Source: Odontesthes bonariensis
Lineage: Eukaryota > Chordata > Actinopteri > Atheriniformes > Atherinopsidae
Direction: 5' to 3'
Assembly (NCBI RefSeq): GCF_027942865.1
Contig: NC_134509.1
Span: forward strand, 11,682,017-11,746,016
Length of the DNA stretch: 64,000 bases
The translations under genes were made by a program, and so were the position numbers. Under the pieces are notes generated by a model. It made no database searches. It was not told the DNA's origin and saw only the letters and a list, made by a program, of their open reading frames with translations. Position 1 is the first letter of the stretch. Every line of letters starts with the position of its first letter. This document shows, in pieces, positions 24,801 through 36,347 of the stretch.

Positions 24801-27226
24801 TCTGTCTGTGAACTGAAACGCATGAGTAAGTAGGTCATGCAGCAAGACCACGAGACTATGCACATAAGTTGTTCTACCAAAGAATGGTTAAAGAAGAATA
24901 AAGCTGATGTTTTGAAACGACCAAGTCAAAGTCCTGACCTTAATCCGAGAGAAACTTTTTGTTAGGAACTGAAGCGAACATTTCTTGTGAGTTGAAGCTG
25001 TTCTTTGCGGATGATATGCCCCACTGGTAATCCATTAGCAGAAGATTTAATTGTTACCACTTAAGAGGTTCACAACAAATACTGATAGAAAAAAGGCCAC
25101 ATTTCTCATTTGGTGAATTCTCTTAATCTACTTTTAAGAGTCACGATTCAGATCAAGTTTCTCAAGACATATAGACCCAAAGTAAATTTAGACCAATGGC
25201 AGCAGTGTGGGCCTTAGAGGGTTAAAGGAGAACTTTCATGCACTTCTGCTGTATTTGTCTTTCATAGAGCTTTTTTTATTCTTATCATTATTATTCAAAG
25301 GTGGCAAAGTTGATGATGAAAAAAAGAAAAAAACTTTTGTTTGGTTGTTTTAAGGCCAGGAGCACAAAAACAAAATTCCATTATTTTTGTGCATTTAATG
25401 GTGGGTATCATCAACTATGGTGTTATGGCGTTACCTTTCACACAGAGACCTGTGTTTTTTTCCAGTACAGTGCCTAGAGAAACACATTTGGCAGCTGAGA
25501 GTCAGCAGGAAGGACCAATTCACAGATGATCATGAACTGTGGCCCCTGCCATTTCAAGACATCAGCGCGGAGACAGAACTATACCGGGGTTACGAAAAGC
25601 ATGATCGGAGGTTACATCTACAGCACATCATGCAGGTCATGCCAATGTTCTCGTTCTCAGTAAACAATTGACAAAATTGAAGGGAGACTGCAGGCCAGAA
25701 ACACAAAGTTGCCGTAGAGAAGCCTAAATAAGCATGGCTCAAAAAAATGCAGTGTCCCATTTGGGTGTCAAGGTGAAGCACTGCAGGAAGAAAACACCTT
25801 CCGCAGGAGAACGACACACCCTGACTGACGTACTACACTAGCTGCAGACACACAGTGCTCTTCGCTTCATACACCTTTTTGTTTTCTTATATTCGATCTA
25901 GTGGCTGCCTCCCTCGTAACTTTAATCCCTGTTAAGATATTAATGGTTCACTGATCAAAGCCGAGCTGATAGCGTTTGCATCTCCAACTAACTGGAAACC
26001 AGGAGCAGGCAAAGAGAAGCAGATAAAGGGACCAAAAGAGAAAAAGAATGAGTGAAATGAAAGAGCAAATAGGATGAGTGCATGTGACAGAAAGCAGCAG
26101 AGTTAGAGTGAGAAAAACATGGAGGAAGGGGCGATCTTTTCAAAGGTGTTGGCAGACAGACACACAGTCATTCACGGCAGCACAGACTTTGCAAACAGCT
26201 TCAGTCTGCTGGCAGTGACATGTAATGATAAATCTGTGCAACAGGCTCAATGTGATGGCAGTTCAAATTGGTTCAAACCAATGTGTATTCCATATGAGGG
26301 CACACTTTGGTACATCAAATGTCTTTAATCACACAAGCTTTGCCAAAACAGAGTGTAGTTTTTCATCAGCCAATATATAAAAGAGTCATAGTCGATTCAG
26401 ACAGTAGCCATGAGCTTATTTTTCTTAAACTTTTCATTTTTAAACTCTGTTGGTGGAGGCCTCCATAACCAGGTTTATTAATCATGAAAACAATGTCCAA
26501 ATAATTATTAGCAGTTAAGATGAAAATGTTTGAGTGGCAAGGATACTTCAACAATGGGAAAAGCTAAAATCATTGATGCTCTGTGCACGAGCCCCTTGTA
26601 TTTCACATTTCCTTTGAAGATAGCCTGCACTGTAATGGAAAAGATCACTTTCAAGTGCTGCACGGTGAGATAAAGCAGAAACCTCCCTAAGCGTAGTGTG
26701 TGCGTTTTTAACTGAACTTACACAGAATGCTTTTTTTTTCTCGTAACTGATGTGCCAATAGAAAAAGTTACTCCTATAATTAACCCATAATTAACTGATG
26801 GGGAGTTGGGGTGAGATGGGGAGGATTTGTTTATTCTTGTAGTATGTTTTAAACCCACCTGTCCACAGCTATTGCAGTCATTGAGTAGATGCTTGCAAAT
26901 ATAGATGTGACCGGAAAGAAGTTGTGGAATTTGCAGTAGGCTTCCCCAAAGTACCACTCCCCGTGGGCAGCGTAGATAAAGTTGATCAAAGTGTTGAACG
27001 CGGCCATGGACGCGTCCGAAAACGCCAAATTAAACAAAAAGTAGTTCGTCACTGTCCGCATTCGCTTGTGGGCAAGAATGATCCATATGACAATGAGGTT
27101 TCCAAACACTGCCACCGCCAGCACGGAGCTGTAGGCGACCGACCAGAGAGCGATGCGCCACGGCGGCTGCACAAATTGGTTGGTGTAGTTCGAGGTTACG
27201 TTGGATCCGTTGTGTGGAGCTGCCAT
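21712..27226 (-). CDS. tacr3: Tachykinin receptor 3 (neurokinin-3 receptor), partial: exons 1-3
   Basis: A class A G-protein-coupled receptor for neurokinin B-type tachykinins, expected in the plasma membrane of neurons and coupled to Gq. Coding exons are 27226-26859, 22257-22069 and 21862-21712, joined by GT-AG introns in consistent phase to give 236 residues. The N-tail is short with three N-glycosylation sequons (N6, N9, N13). Then come helix 1 (about 24-52), helix 2 (60-88) with [14 protein letters not shown]98 and helix 3, the DRY motif at 122-124 across the first splice junction, helix 4 (about 139-161), C173 as disulfide partner, and helix 5 with ITYTIVG followed by [16 protein letters not shown] and [12 protein letters not shown] favour TACR3 over TACR1 or TACR2. 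Exon 3 is 151 bp and ends RAKRK at the position known for the family. Helices 6-7 and the C-tail are missing and must lie beyond base 1 if the gene is intact. A tacr3 paralogue cannot be excluded. Confidence 0.95.
22069..22257 (-). CDS. tacr3: TACR3 exon 2 (intracellular loop 2 to extracellular loop 2)
   Basis: Acceptor tttcctgtAG and donor AT|GTAAGA bound 189 bp. It encodes [17 protein letters not shown], helix 4 and the ECL2 cysteine in [10 protein letters not shown]. Confidence 0.95.
22910..22973. repeat. Perfect 25-bp hairpin in TACR3 intron 1
   Basis: Arms 22910-22934 and 22949-22973 are exact reverse complements over 25 bp, with a 14-base loop. The stem pairs beginning CAAGTATTTAAAACATTAC. 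The surrounding sequence does not identify a transposon, so this may be a MITE core or simply a palindrome. Confidence 0.85.
24480..25100 (+). mobile_element. Tc1-like transposase remnant
   Basis: The stretch 24837-24965 is an open frame beginning MQQD. It contains [19 protein letters not shown] then PDLNPRE, with 34 residues between the D of QQD and the E of PRE, the DD34E spacing of Tc1 transposases. Upstream text such as 'gaaaaatgttttttgaagat' fits an earlier part of the same domain but is broken by stops. No inverted repeats were located. The copy sits in TACR3 intron 1 and is dead. Confidence 0.75.
26859..27226 (-). CDS. tacr3: TACR3 exon 1 (N-terminus to DRY motif)
   Basis: The ATG at 27226 is in CCATGG-like context and is followed by [15 protein letters not shown]. 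The exon ends GTGGACAG before GTGGGT, so the Arg codon of DRY is split. The 5' untranslated part begins at 27227. No TATA box was identified with confidence upstream. Confidence 0.95.
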
Positions 27227-27299
27227 CGTCTTCTCCTTTTCTTCACCTGAATGCAGTAAAGGTGTCTGTTGTTTCGCAGTTTGATCTACCTGCAGAGGC

Positions 27300-28620
27300 G
27301 CAAAGCTGGAGAGGCAGGAGAATATATGCGTACATGTGCCATAGCGCGCAAGCCCCTAAAATGTCTTCATCCTCTTCCTCCACAAACCCTATCTACAACC
27401 TTTTCAAGAGGAAATCAAACAAAACGCAGCGAAACTGTCCACGAACCAAGTACCGTCCGTTGCCTGTTGAATGTGGGTGTGAATGCACAGCCGCCTCCAG
27501 CATCAGCAGCAACAGGCAGGGTGACGCGCAAGTCCTACCAACAGTGAGAGAGATTGATTCATACTTGGCGGCTGCTGTTTTTTTAAACTTCATTAATAGC
27601 AAATGGTCCGCTCTGTCTCTCATATAATCAGTCAGCGCATATTGTGTAAGTTTATCTTCCTTAGCCCGTCAGGTATTCTTTTGGCAGCAGCATTTCAAGG
27701 GAACCACAAACAGGATATTGAAATATTGCAATATTTCACACCTCTCCCAACCAGCGGACTCCCATACTGTACAGTTCAGTGCCACATCATTGTGTCGAGT
27801 TTTTAGTGGCTATCAGATTGTGAAGGACTTGTTGTCCTTGATTACTGTCCTAAATCAGGCTCATGGTGCACCAGAGGGAATGGAGACGTATGGTGCTGCA
27901 TCAACCTGCTGGTGGAATAGATATGACTCTCCTTTTCTGTCACACCAACACTCACAACTTGCAGACTGAAGTCCCCTCTGGACACTCAACTGTTCACATT
28001 ATATAAACCTCCTTCATTTGCTTTCATAGCTGTAAGTGCTTTTACCTCATGACTTACAAACATTTCCACCCAAGCTGATCAAATCCAATCAGTCCAGTAA
28101 AGCTTTTCAACACATAGCCATGTCTCTCTCACTGTATACAGTGGCAGCTGCCCAGAGTCATTTTGTTCTTTGAAGCAACATATTCACAGTTACAACTCCA
28201 CACAGAGGTTTCCTTTAACAAGCCACACAATCTATTCCAAACTACATTTTCTAGCTCAGTTTTTGGCAAGCTGTCTAAAATGAAAAAGAATTGGTTTTTG
28301 AACATGAAACCAGCAGAATTTGCAATGCTACATTTAAGCCGCCCCGCCAAGAGACGTTTCCTTTGTCCTGCAAAAGAACTGCAGTTGATGTAGCAATGAC
28401 TCGCGGCATCTCTGCAGTGCAATCTACAGAGAAAGCACACCCTCTTTGGATTATGAGGTTTTAAGTTTCAGGACTTATTAAGAAAATCTTCTAGTCGTAA
28501 TTGGTCGTATTGTGAGGAAAATACAACCTCAGATGAACAACAACGCATGACAAATTACACTGTGCCCATATTTAATAAACAAAAACGTAACACAAATGGC
28601 AGCGGGTGAAAAGCTAAGTG
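27300..28620. other. Upstream flank of TACR3, nothing further supported
   Basis: This is the region 5' of the receptor start. It has moderate GC at 27300-27560, which may belong to the promoter or the 5' untranslated exon, then AT-rich sequence with chance frames. No transcription start site could be fixed from sequence alone. Confidence 0.4.
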
Positions 28621-28639
28621 CAGCCCATGATTAATTGTC

Positions 28640-29278
28640 CTGTAGAACCACTTTCAGCAACAATAACTTGAAGTAATTGTTTTCGGTATGACGCTATCCG
28701 TTTCCTACGTCTTTGTGGAGAAATTTGGGCCCACGCTAGCATTGCTTCAATTCACTTAAAAGAGCAAACATTTGTTTATGCACAGCTCTCTTAAGGTCCC
28801 CTCAATCTGTTTCAGGTCTAGACTTTGATGAGTGTTGTTTGCTGTGGGGTTTGCTCCTGTGTGTGGGATCATTGTCCTGTTGCATGACTCAGTTTTAGCC
28901 AAGCTTTACCTGAGGACAGATGCATTTACATTTAACTAAATAAAACTTTGGTATTCAGTGGAGTTTATAGTTGACTCAGTGCAAGTGTTGTGGCTGCAAA
29001 ATAAGCCCAAAATCATAACACCTTCACCACTGTATTTGACAGTCACTATTAGGTGTTTGCTAATATTCTAAGTTTGATTTTCACCAGATTTGGAGTATCT
29101 GACCATAGGATGATCTTGAATTTTATCCATTTGTGAATCATTTTTCTCAGTGTAGAAAGATGAACCCCAAATTGTTTGGAAACTACTTTATAACTCTTCC
29201 CAGATTAATGGGAAGCAACAATTGCTTCTCTAAAATCATTGCTGATGTCCTTCCTTCTTGGCATTATGTTAGCACACA
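28640..29278 (-). mobile_element. Tc1-like element remnant, first part
   Basis: On the minus strand the sequence encodes QQDNDPTHRSKPHS (28885-28845 region), the second catalytic aspartate block of Tc1 transposases, with earlier text like GEGVMILGLFCSHN near 29010-28980. Stops and frameshifts break it. Its far end resumes after the L2 insertion at 29784. The plus-strand wording ('attgtcctgttgcatgactc') is familiar from a common fish repeat family. Confidence 0.75.
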
Positions 29279-29783
29279 CCTGGCTCCCGGTTCAGTTTCG
29301 CATTCAGTACAAAGTTCTCCTGGTAACATTCAAGGCTCTTCACAACCTCGCTCCCTCATATCTGTCAGACCTCCTCCATGTTCCCACCCCCTCCCGCTCT
29401 CTCAGATCCTCCTCTGCCATACACCTGTCTGTCCCCTCCGCCCGTCTCACCACCATGGGGAGCAGAGCATTTAGCCGCTCTGCCCCTCGCCTCTGGAACT
29501 CTCTACCACCCCTACTTAGAAACACTGACTCACTCCCCCATTTCAAATCACAACTAAAAACCCATCTGTTCAAAATTGCTTATTCTGTTTGATATCAACT
29601 TCCTTGTCCCAGCCTTTGTTTGTAACAATCCATATTCCATCTATTTGTGATATTGTTATGTTTTTTGTTTTTTTTTACTACTTGTGATATTGATGTGTTT
29701 TTATCTACTTTATGTACGGTGACCTTTAGTGTCCAGAAAGGCGCCTTCTAAATTAAATTTATTATTATTATTATTATTATTAT
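29279..29783 (+). mobile_element. 5'-truncated L2-type LINE tail inserted into the Tc1-like element
   Basis: The open frame 29281-29592 encodes the end of a LINE reverse-transcriptase ORF: WLPVQFRIQYKVLLVTFKAL, then LHNLAPSYLSDLLHV, GSRAFSRSAPRLWNSLPPLL, and a stop after KTHLFKIAYSV. The LHNLAPSYLSDLL and APRLWNSLP wording is typical of L2/Maui-like LINEs of fish. A 3' untranslated tail follows and ends in (ATT)n at 29759-29783, the microsatellite end expected of L2. The preceding 'gttagcacacacc' and following 'aatgctccagtccagcaaac' are the two sides of the interrupted Tc1-like repeat. Confidence 0.85.
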
Positions 29784-30050
29784 AATGCTCCAGTCCAGCA
29801 AACTGCCAAAAAGGTTTGCTTTTATAGGGGTGCTTTAATCAATTGATTAATTAATCGATGGCATTTGATTAACAACAATTATCCCTCTTGAAGGGATTTA
29901 ATTTTTCACACACTGCTTCTGCATTTTTGCTGAGTTTTTGCAACAAAAATAATGACACAGTGGAATATGTCATTCACTGTTTTCAAACTGTTTAAATTAT
30001 GCTTTTAAATGTATTTTACAGCGAGTAACTGCTTTTGAAATTAGATTATT
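29784..30050 (-). mobile_element. Tc1-like element remnant, second part
   Basis: It continues the repeat interrupted by the L2 tail: 'aatgctccagtccagcaaactgcc' and then 'tgattaacaacaatta...'. The outer end is indistinct near 30050. Confidence 0.6.
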
Positions 30051-30059
30051 AAGTAATCA

Positions 30060-33000
30060 AAATATTTGATGTTGTAGCAATTAATACAAGGGGTTTTTAG
30101 ATGTTAGACCCAGCCAATATAAATCAAATTAGTATTTTGTTTTACTTAGCAACACTGCAACACAGCATTAATACAGATTAAAAGTCACACCAGGCACTTG
30201 CAATTTTTTAAGTTTTGTCTCTTGGGCTATGTAAATACTGACAAAATGTAAATGATAAAGCAGTTAGGGTCATATGAATATAAAGCATACATATTCAACA
30301 AATTCATTTATTCTCATGGCAATGTACAACTGGGAGTATGCTTGGTGACAGACCCAGAACATGTTGGTGGGGCTATATATATATAGCTTCAGACCTGGGA
30401 ACGCCACAGGATCCCCCATAAGCAGCTGCAGAAGTTTGCTAGAGGCTTTCTCTCTTTGACCTGTTGCCCTCATGACCCAACCTCATAAGTAGAAGATAAT
30501 GACAGGTGGCTGCATGGATGGATCATGTGATGTTGATATGTGTCAGCATATATTATCTGACAGGTCCTCTTTATGCTATTTCTGTGAAATGGTAAATGTA
30601 ATGAATAATGTAAAAAACCTCATTGGCAATTGTAGGAGCCAAAATTCAGAGGGACTGGTCCGGTCAGTGAAGCTCAAGACGAAAACTGGCGTTTGAGAGA
30701 GGCCAATTACTAAATTGTGCCTGCTTTTGGAAGATGGGACCTAGTGACCAAATTAGAAAATGTAATGTATGTCTTTCCTTATTATTTCTATTTATTGGCT
30801 CCTTATATATTAAAAAAATGAATAATTGTTTTATGTTAAGCCTAAAACATTTAGGGGCCGGAATTGTAGGAGCCAAAATGCACATTTGAGTTTTTTCTTA
30901 CGTCTCCCTTTTTTGTGTTGTGCAAGCCCATTCCTGTCTCCCTCTTGTGGCCAAAGGGGCCATCCACCTTTCCTATAGCAACAGGTGATGTTACCTGAGA
31001 AGGCGTGGCCGGAGCAGGAAGTGATGGTGTTTGACCTAACTACCAAGCAAAACCCAAGCAAAAGAATCCTTAGTTTATCTTATTAATCCTGCTTCATATG
31101 GACATTATATATCTTCTAAGTTTTGTATCATCTTTTATTTTCATTAAACCCCTCAATATTTTCGGACAACCTTTTCTTCTGGATATTATTTTTTACTTGG
31201 ATGTTTGAGTCAGCCTCTCCAGCTCGGCCACCAGTGGTTATCAATAGGAAGAAAATAGGACAAAGAAATAGCCACTACAGCAATATTAAGTCTATATTTT
31301 CCTTTGACAGAATTAGTCATATTCAGAAAAGAAAGCAGAAACTACATTATGCAATATATTGGAGTAATGATTCTAAAAAGAGACAGATCTGATCTTTGAG
31401 GTTTTCACCTGAGTCTCTGGGCTCTATTAAAACCCTGGGGGGCTCTGCTGTTCCACACAACAGCAATTATGAAAAGGCAGTCGAAGCCTTGGTATTGAAG
31501 TTATAATTAAAAATTACAGACACATGTCTGCAGGAAAACTGTAGCAAAGAGCAATGCACAGTGTCGCATACAAATGTGTGACAGAAACTTTCTTTAGAAT
31601 TTTGGTTTGGATATGAAAAGAAAAATGAAAAAGGACAATTCAGACTACAAACTGTGCAGCACCTTAATGTTGTCATTTATTGACTCTGTAGACCAACCAT
31701 GTGGAACAGTGGGATAGGAGCAGTGACTTACTGTCAGTGACCAAATGCGAGCATTTTAATATTATAGAGGATTGTGATTTGATTATGATCTTTGAATCTC
31801 TGAGTGATTGTGTAATGGCGAGTAATTATATTCTGGAATATTTGATAAATGCAGCAGAAAATTAAGAGAGGATGCATAAACATTACAATTTGACGGTCCA
31901 AGCGTTTAATGCTTTGGAAGAAGAAGAATAAATTATATTTTTCTGGCAATTCTGCTCTATACTGAAAGATAGCGAGTCTGGAAGAAAGATGGATGACTTG
32001 CCAGAAATGAATTAAGATCAGACCAGACACATTGAGGTTGCTGTATGTATTTGCATCGTGACCTTCAAAGCTAGAAAAATGTCCCTTGAATTGATAAACA
32101 AATTTTTGTAAGAAACAAGTCTTCAACATTTGAATTTATGATTTTGCATACTATATATATAAAGCATTGTCAAAGCAGCATATGATTTAAATAAGCAGCT
32201 GTCAGTGGACTCAGTGACCGAGATGAAATACTGAAAGTGAAAAAAAAAAAGAAAACCCTCTTCATTTGAATGTGATCCTTTTGATACTGGCTGCCTAATG
32301 AGATGAGGCAGGCTCATTGTTGGCTGTTGTTTTTCTTTGTGTGTGTGTTGTATGTGTATGTATATTTCCTGACTTGAAATGTTTCCTTTTTGTTCGTCTC
32401 TGATCATATATTTTTTTGTGAAAATGCAAGCCCAGTAGAAACTATGCTTCAGCTGCACCACTGCTGGCAGCCCTTTTGCAGCTGCTGCTGTGTTGTGTCA
32501 CAACTTGGGTCAGTGCTCGAGGCTTTTTTCTTTGATTGATTCAAATGTGACCAGGGACAGCAATTTATTTGCCAATGAAAGAGCAATGCTCCTCACTTAT
32601 GTCCCTTAATAGTTCATCCTCCAAAAAGTCGCTGCTGAAAATGATGCTCCGTAGAGGAATATCATGTGCGAGCTTCATTTTGGTGCTGATCACACTTAAA
32701 TTCTTGCATGCAAAGTGAGTGTGACTGTTGACCAATAGCAGACTCTCACAAACTAATCAATTAAATGCTGAAGAAGGGGCTAGTTTGCCAAGCTGAAACA
32801 TTTCAATACTAATTCAGCGTAGCTCCACCTTAACTGAGAATTAATAAGGTATTACGGATGAACAGTAGTTGCATTGTATTAGGAGCACACCCACTAGACT
32901 GTGGACTAACAATGTCAAGGAATAAGCTACAATGTAATTATCCCCCCCACACACATATCGTCCCTCATGGTATAAGTGCATGTTCTGCAATCTCTGGAAG

Positions 33001-36000
33001 TGTGTCAGTGTTTGCTGACCTCCAGTCAGAGGCAGTTTGAAAAAAGTACATGTGTGGTGGAAATTCTAGTAAGGCACAGAGTCAGTTATTTTCTGAGGAG
33101 ATAAGATGCTTTTAATAATATCTTGCAAGAGAGAACAACACAGTACAATGTACAGAGCTGCTCTGACCACTTGGGCAAAAACAATTCAGTTATAATACAG
33201 ATTTACGTACATTTATTACGTAATCGCTCCTTTGATATGTTCGAGCGTTTTATCTATTTTCCCTCCCTTCCTGCATCCAAGGCTTACCTTGAAACTGTAC
33301 CATCTTTACCACCATCCTCCTTAAAGTTGTTTAATCATAACAAGCACAATGCCCTCATTGAAAGGAAGAGAAAAAAGAATAACAGGTGTCTTTGCAGGAG
33401 GTTATTACGGGTTATACACAGTAACACTCAATACAATGCATATAGGAATTCATTTTTCCCTTACACATGTGAGACACTGTCCTTTCCCTGTAACACTTAA
33501 AGGGATTTTTTTTTCTTGATTTTTTTTAAATTCATGATTTGACAGCAGTCAGGGTGCTTTCTGTTTGGATAAAACAGAAGCTTCCCCAACAGGCGAGCTA
33601 AAGCTAAAAGCGACTCAGAACAGGGCCAGTAAGAAAAGCAATTTTTTTACAACCTAAAGCAACTCAAACTTAACACATTGACTTAACTTTTAACTGGCCC
33701 ACTGGGAATGCTCCTGAAACTCCTGTTTGATTGCTTCAACTATGAAGTACACTACTAAATTTAAGTACTGAAATTTCCTCCTACTGGTTATAAGCACGAG
33801 TACAGCCGTTTGTCCCACTTGTTATACTATGGGAATGCATCAAAGTAGCCGGCATATAGAGAATTTAAAGGTACGTCATGCCATGTTGCATGCTGGAATG
33901 GGGGTGCCATCTTATGAGGTACACCCCTCTGTTACCTGTGCCCACTGCCTTACCTGGATACCTGGTTATCATTTGTCTTGTTTGGCTATAGATCTATAAA
34001 AACTGTTAAATATGGTGGAGAATGGATGCGTGGATTTAATTGATAATTAAACAAACAACTAGATAAAGAAAGATAGAGTGATCCTTACATTTCCATCATC
34101 TTTTTAGCTCATTACACAGTTTAAACCTAAAAGATCCCATGCTTTTCCCTATTAAACTTCTCTTCAGCTAGACGTCCTTTTGCATTTCAAGTCTGCAACA
34201 CACTCTTGCAAGCTAATTCTTCCTCTTGCAGTGGTTGAGAAGGGGCATAAGTCTGTATAAGTTGATCTAGCTGGATGTAGAGCTGCAGTCATTCTGTAAG
34301 CAAACGTTAATGGCATGAATTGTGTTCAGAAAGCCATGGGTTGCCAGTGGAGTTGATTAAGTGATGGAGTTTTTGTTCCCACTTTCGGCTGATTGCACAC
34401 CAAATGTGCTGCCCCTTCTGCACATTCTGCTGGTGTCTCACTGTGTATGATAGAAGAACACTGCTGCAGTTGAGTCTCGTGATGACTTGTACCAGGAGCA
34501 GGGGGATTTTTCTAAGCTGTTTAGGCTAAAGTGACATTTCAGAGAGACAGACATTTGTATAATCCACAACACAAATATCTTCCACCTTCAATTCAGGACA
34601 TAAGTCAGATGTTATACCTTCCCACTTGAATCGGGGAATAAATTTGTCCACGACAAAAAAAAAAGAAAGAAAGAAAAAGAAAAAGAAAACGTACTCACTG
34701 GCTTGTCATTGACATTGTTGTGTGTTGTGATGTGGTGTGATGTTTCACCCAGAAAAGACTCAAATACAAAACAACCTTGTCATAACCTGAAATGAGTCAC
34801 TACTCTGTGTGGCTTACAGCATTAAAGGTCCACTATCTGTCACCAACAGGATCATACAGTAGAAGCATATAAACCGCCTTTACTCCATCTGGGGACACAT
34901 GCTACAAAGATTTCAGTTGGGGAAGTACCGCAAAAATGGATGAGAGTAATCTTTGTCTTCATTCATAAAGCTAGTGCATAACTGTAGGCACTGGAAATGT
35001 GGTGTGATGTTGCTGTGCAATAGCAGCAATTCACATGAATCACATAAATACACGTTGCTAGGCTGTACAACAGTTACCTACAGAAAACAACCCAGCAAAA
35101 TCACATCATTTTGTGACGAGCTTGCACCAAAACATCTTCTTCTCTAAATAGAGTGCCTTTACAAAAAAAGATATAAGCAATGAATTCACATTGAAATAAA
35201 CCATCCTGTTCCTTTCATTGATAAAAAGTAAGTGATCGTGTCATGCTCTCAGCTGTCACAGTGATGAATTGCGCTGTTATATCCACTCTGAAGAAGTTTG
35301 TGAAGGCTCCACAAGATAAAGGTGTGCTGCTCAGAGGGCCCCCACCATCAATTACAGTGTCTGGATGGCAGTAAATCATTTTGCTTAGCTGTGACAAACA
35401 CATGGTGGAGAATTGAATGACCATATACATTTTAATGTTTACATTACCTCAGAACAAACCATTCATATCTAAATACTTATGGTCCTTTGTCTTAGTAAGT
35501 TGTACCATCATGTTTCTTAATCAGCCTTGCTTTAGAGAGTGCTTATTTTCATTTAACAGTCAACAGTTGTTTTGTCACACAAAAAAAATTCTATTGCTTA
35601 TCAATATAGTTAAATATATTAACATTAAAATTTATGATATAGACCTTTTTAATGCAAACATTTGGACTTGTTAAAGCAGTACAGACAGGTCAAATTAAAT
35701 ACATTCAAGATGGCTCTGTTTCAGTTAAGGGTTTCAACAAGACATGCCACACACAATTCTGCATAATGCCAGGGGTCTGGAACTACCAAATTCAAAATGT
35801 CGTCCGTGAAATAGTTTTAATAATCCAGTGGCACACATCAGACTTTGGTATTCCAACACTACAAGAGATCAAACACTAAAAATATTATCATGTCCTTGCT
35901 CGGTCTTCTCTTTACCACTTTTACAGAGGATGCCTCAGATGGATTCCCTTTCACATTCTTTATGTAACACATGCTTTTCTACAAAGATTATCTTGCACCA

Positions 36001-36137
36001 AAATATTCGATAAAGTGGAATGGGGGAATCCAAGGAATGATCAAGAAACCTTCTACTTAATGAACAACCTCTCAACACCCTTAGCCATACCCTTTGCTTT
36101 TGTCACCTGGTTGTCTATGTACAACATCTCCACAAAT

Positions 36138-36140
<3 letters not shown>
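30060..36140. other. Gene-poor intergenic stretch
   Basis: No supported gene. An 18-bp exact direct repeat (aattgtaggagccaaaat) occurs at 30628-30645 and 30862-30879. The region from about 30866 to 31240 has a vaguely LTR-like look but no second end that I can define. Reading frames such as 33123-33500 show no recognisable protein. Confidence 0.45.

Positions 36141-36184
<44 letters not shown>
36141..36184. repeat. (TA)n microsatellite
   Basis: About 22 uninterrupted TA units. Confidence 0.95.
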
Positions 36185-36189
<5 letters not shown>

Positions 36190-36287
36190 GACATACAGAG
36201 ATAGAGCAGAGTAGAATAAAGTTTGTATAGAGTATTTAGGGTAGAATTACGCAGGTTTGGATATATGGGCTTATCATCAGACAAAGC

Positions 36288-36347
36288 TGCCCTCATGTTG
36301 GTTATTTAAGCCAATATGCCTATGGTGTACAAGCACCAAACTGAATG
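36288..36347 (+). repeat. 60-bp direct repeat, copy 1
   Basis: It matches 39499-39558 at 57 of 60 positions with no gaps, starting tgccctcatgttggttattt. Similarity stops abruptly at both ends. It probably derives from an unidentified dispersed repeat or from the ends of a larger element. Confidence 0.8.

Noticed and set aside
21712..27226. Identity as TACR1 or TACR2
   Set aside because: [19 protein letters not shown] and [13 protein letters not shown] fit the neurokinin-3 receptor better; TACR1 has ASEIPGD there.
33123..33500. 125-codon plus-strand frame
   Set aside because: No domain, no splice support, low-complexity basic patches; judged a chance frame.
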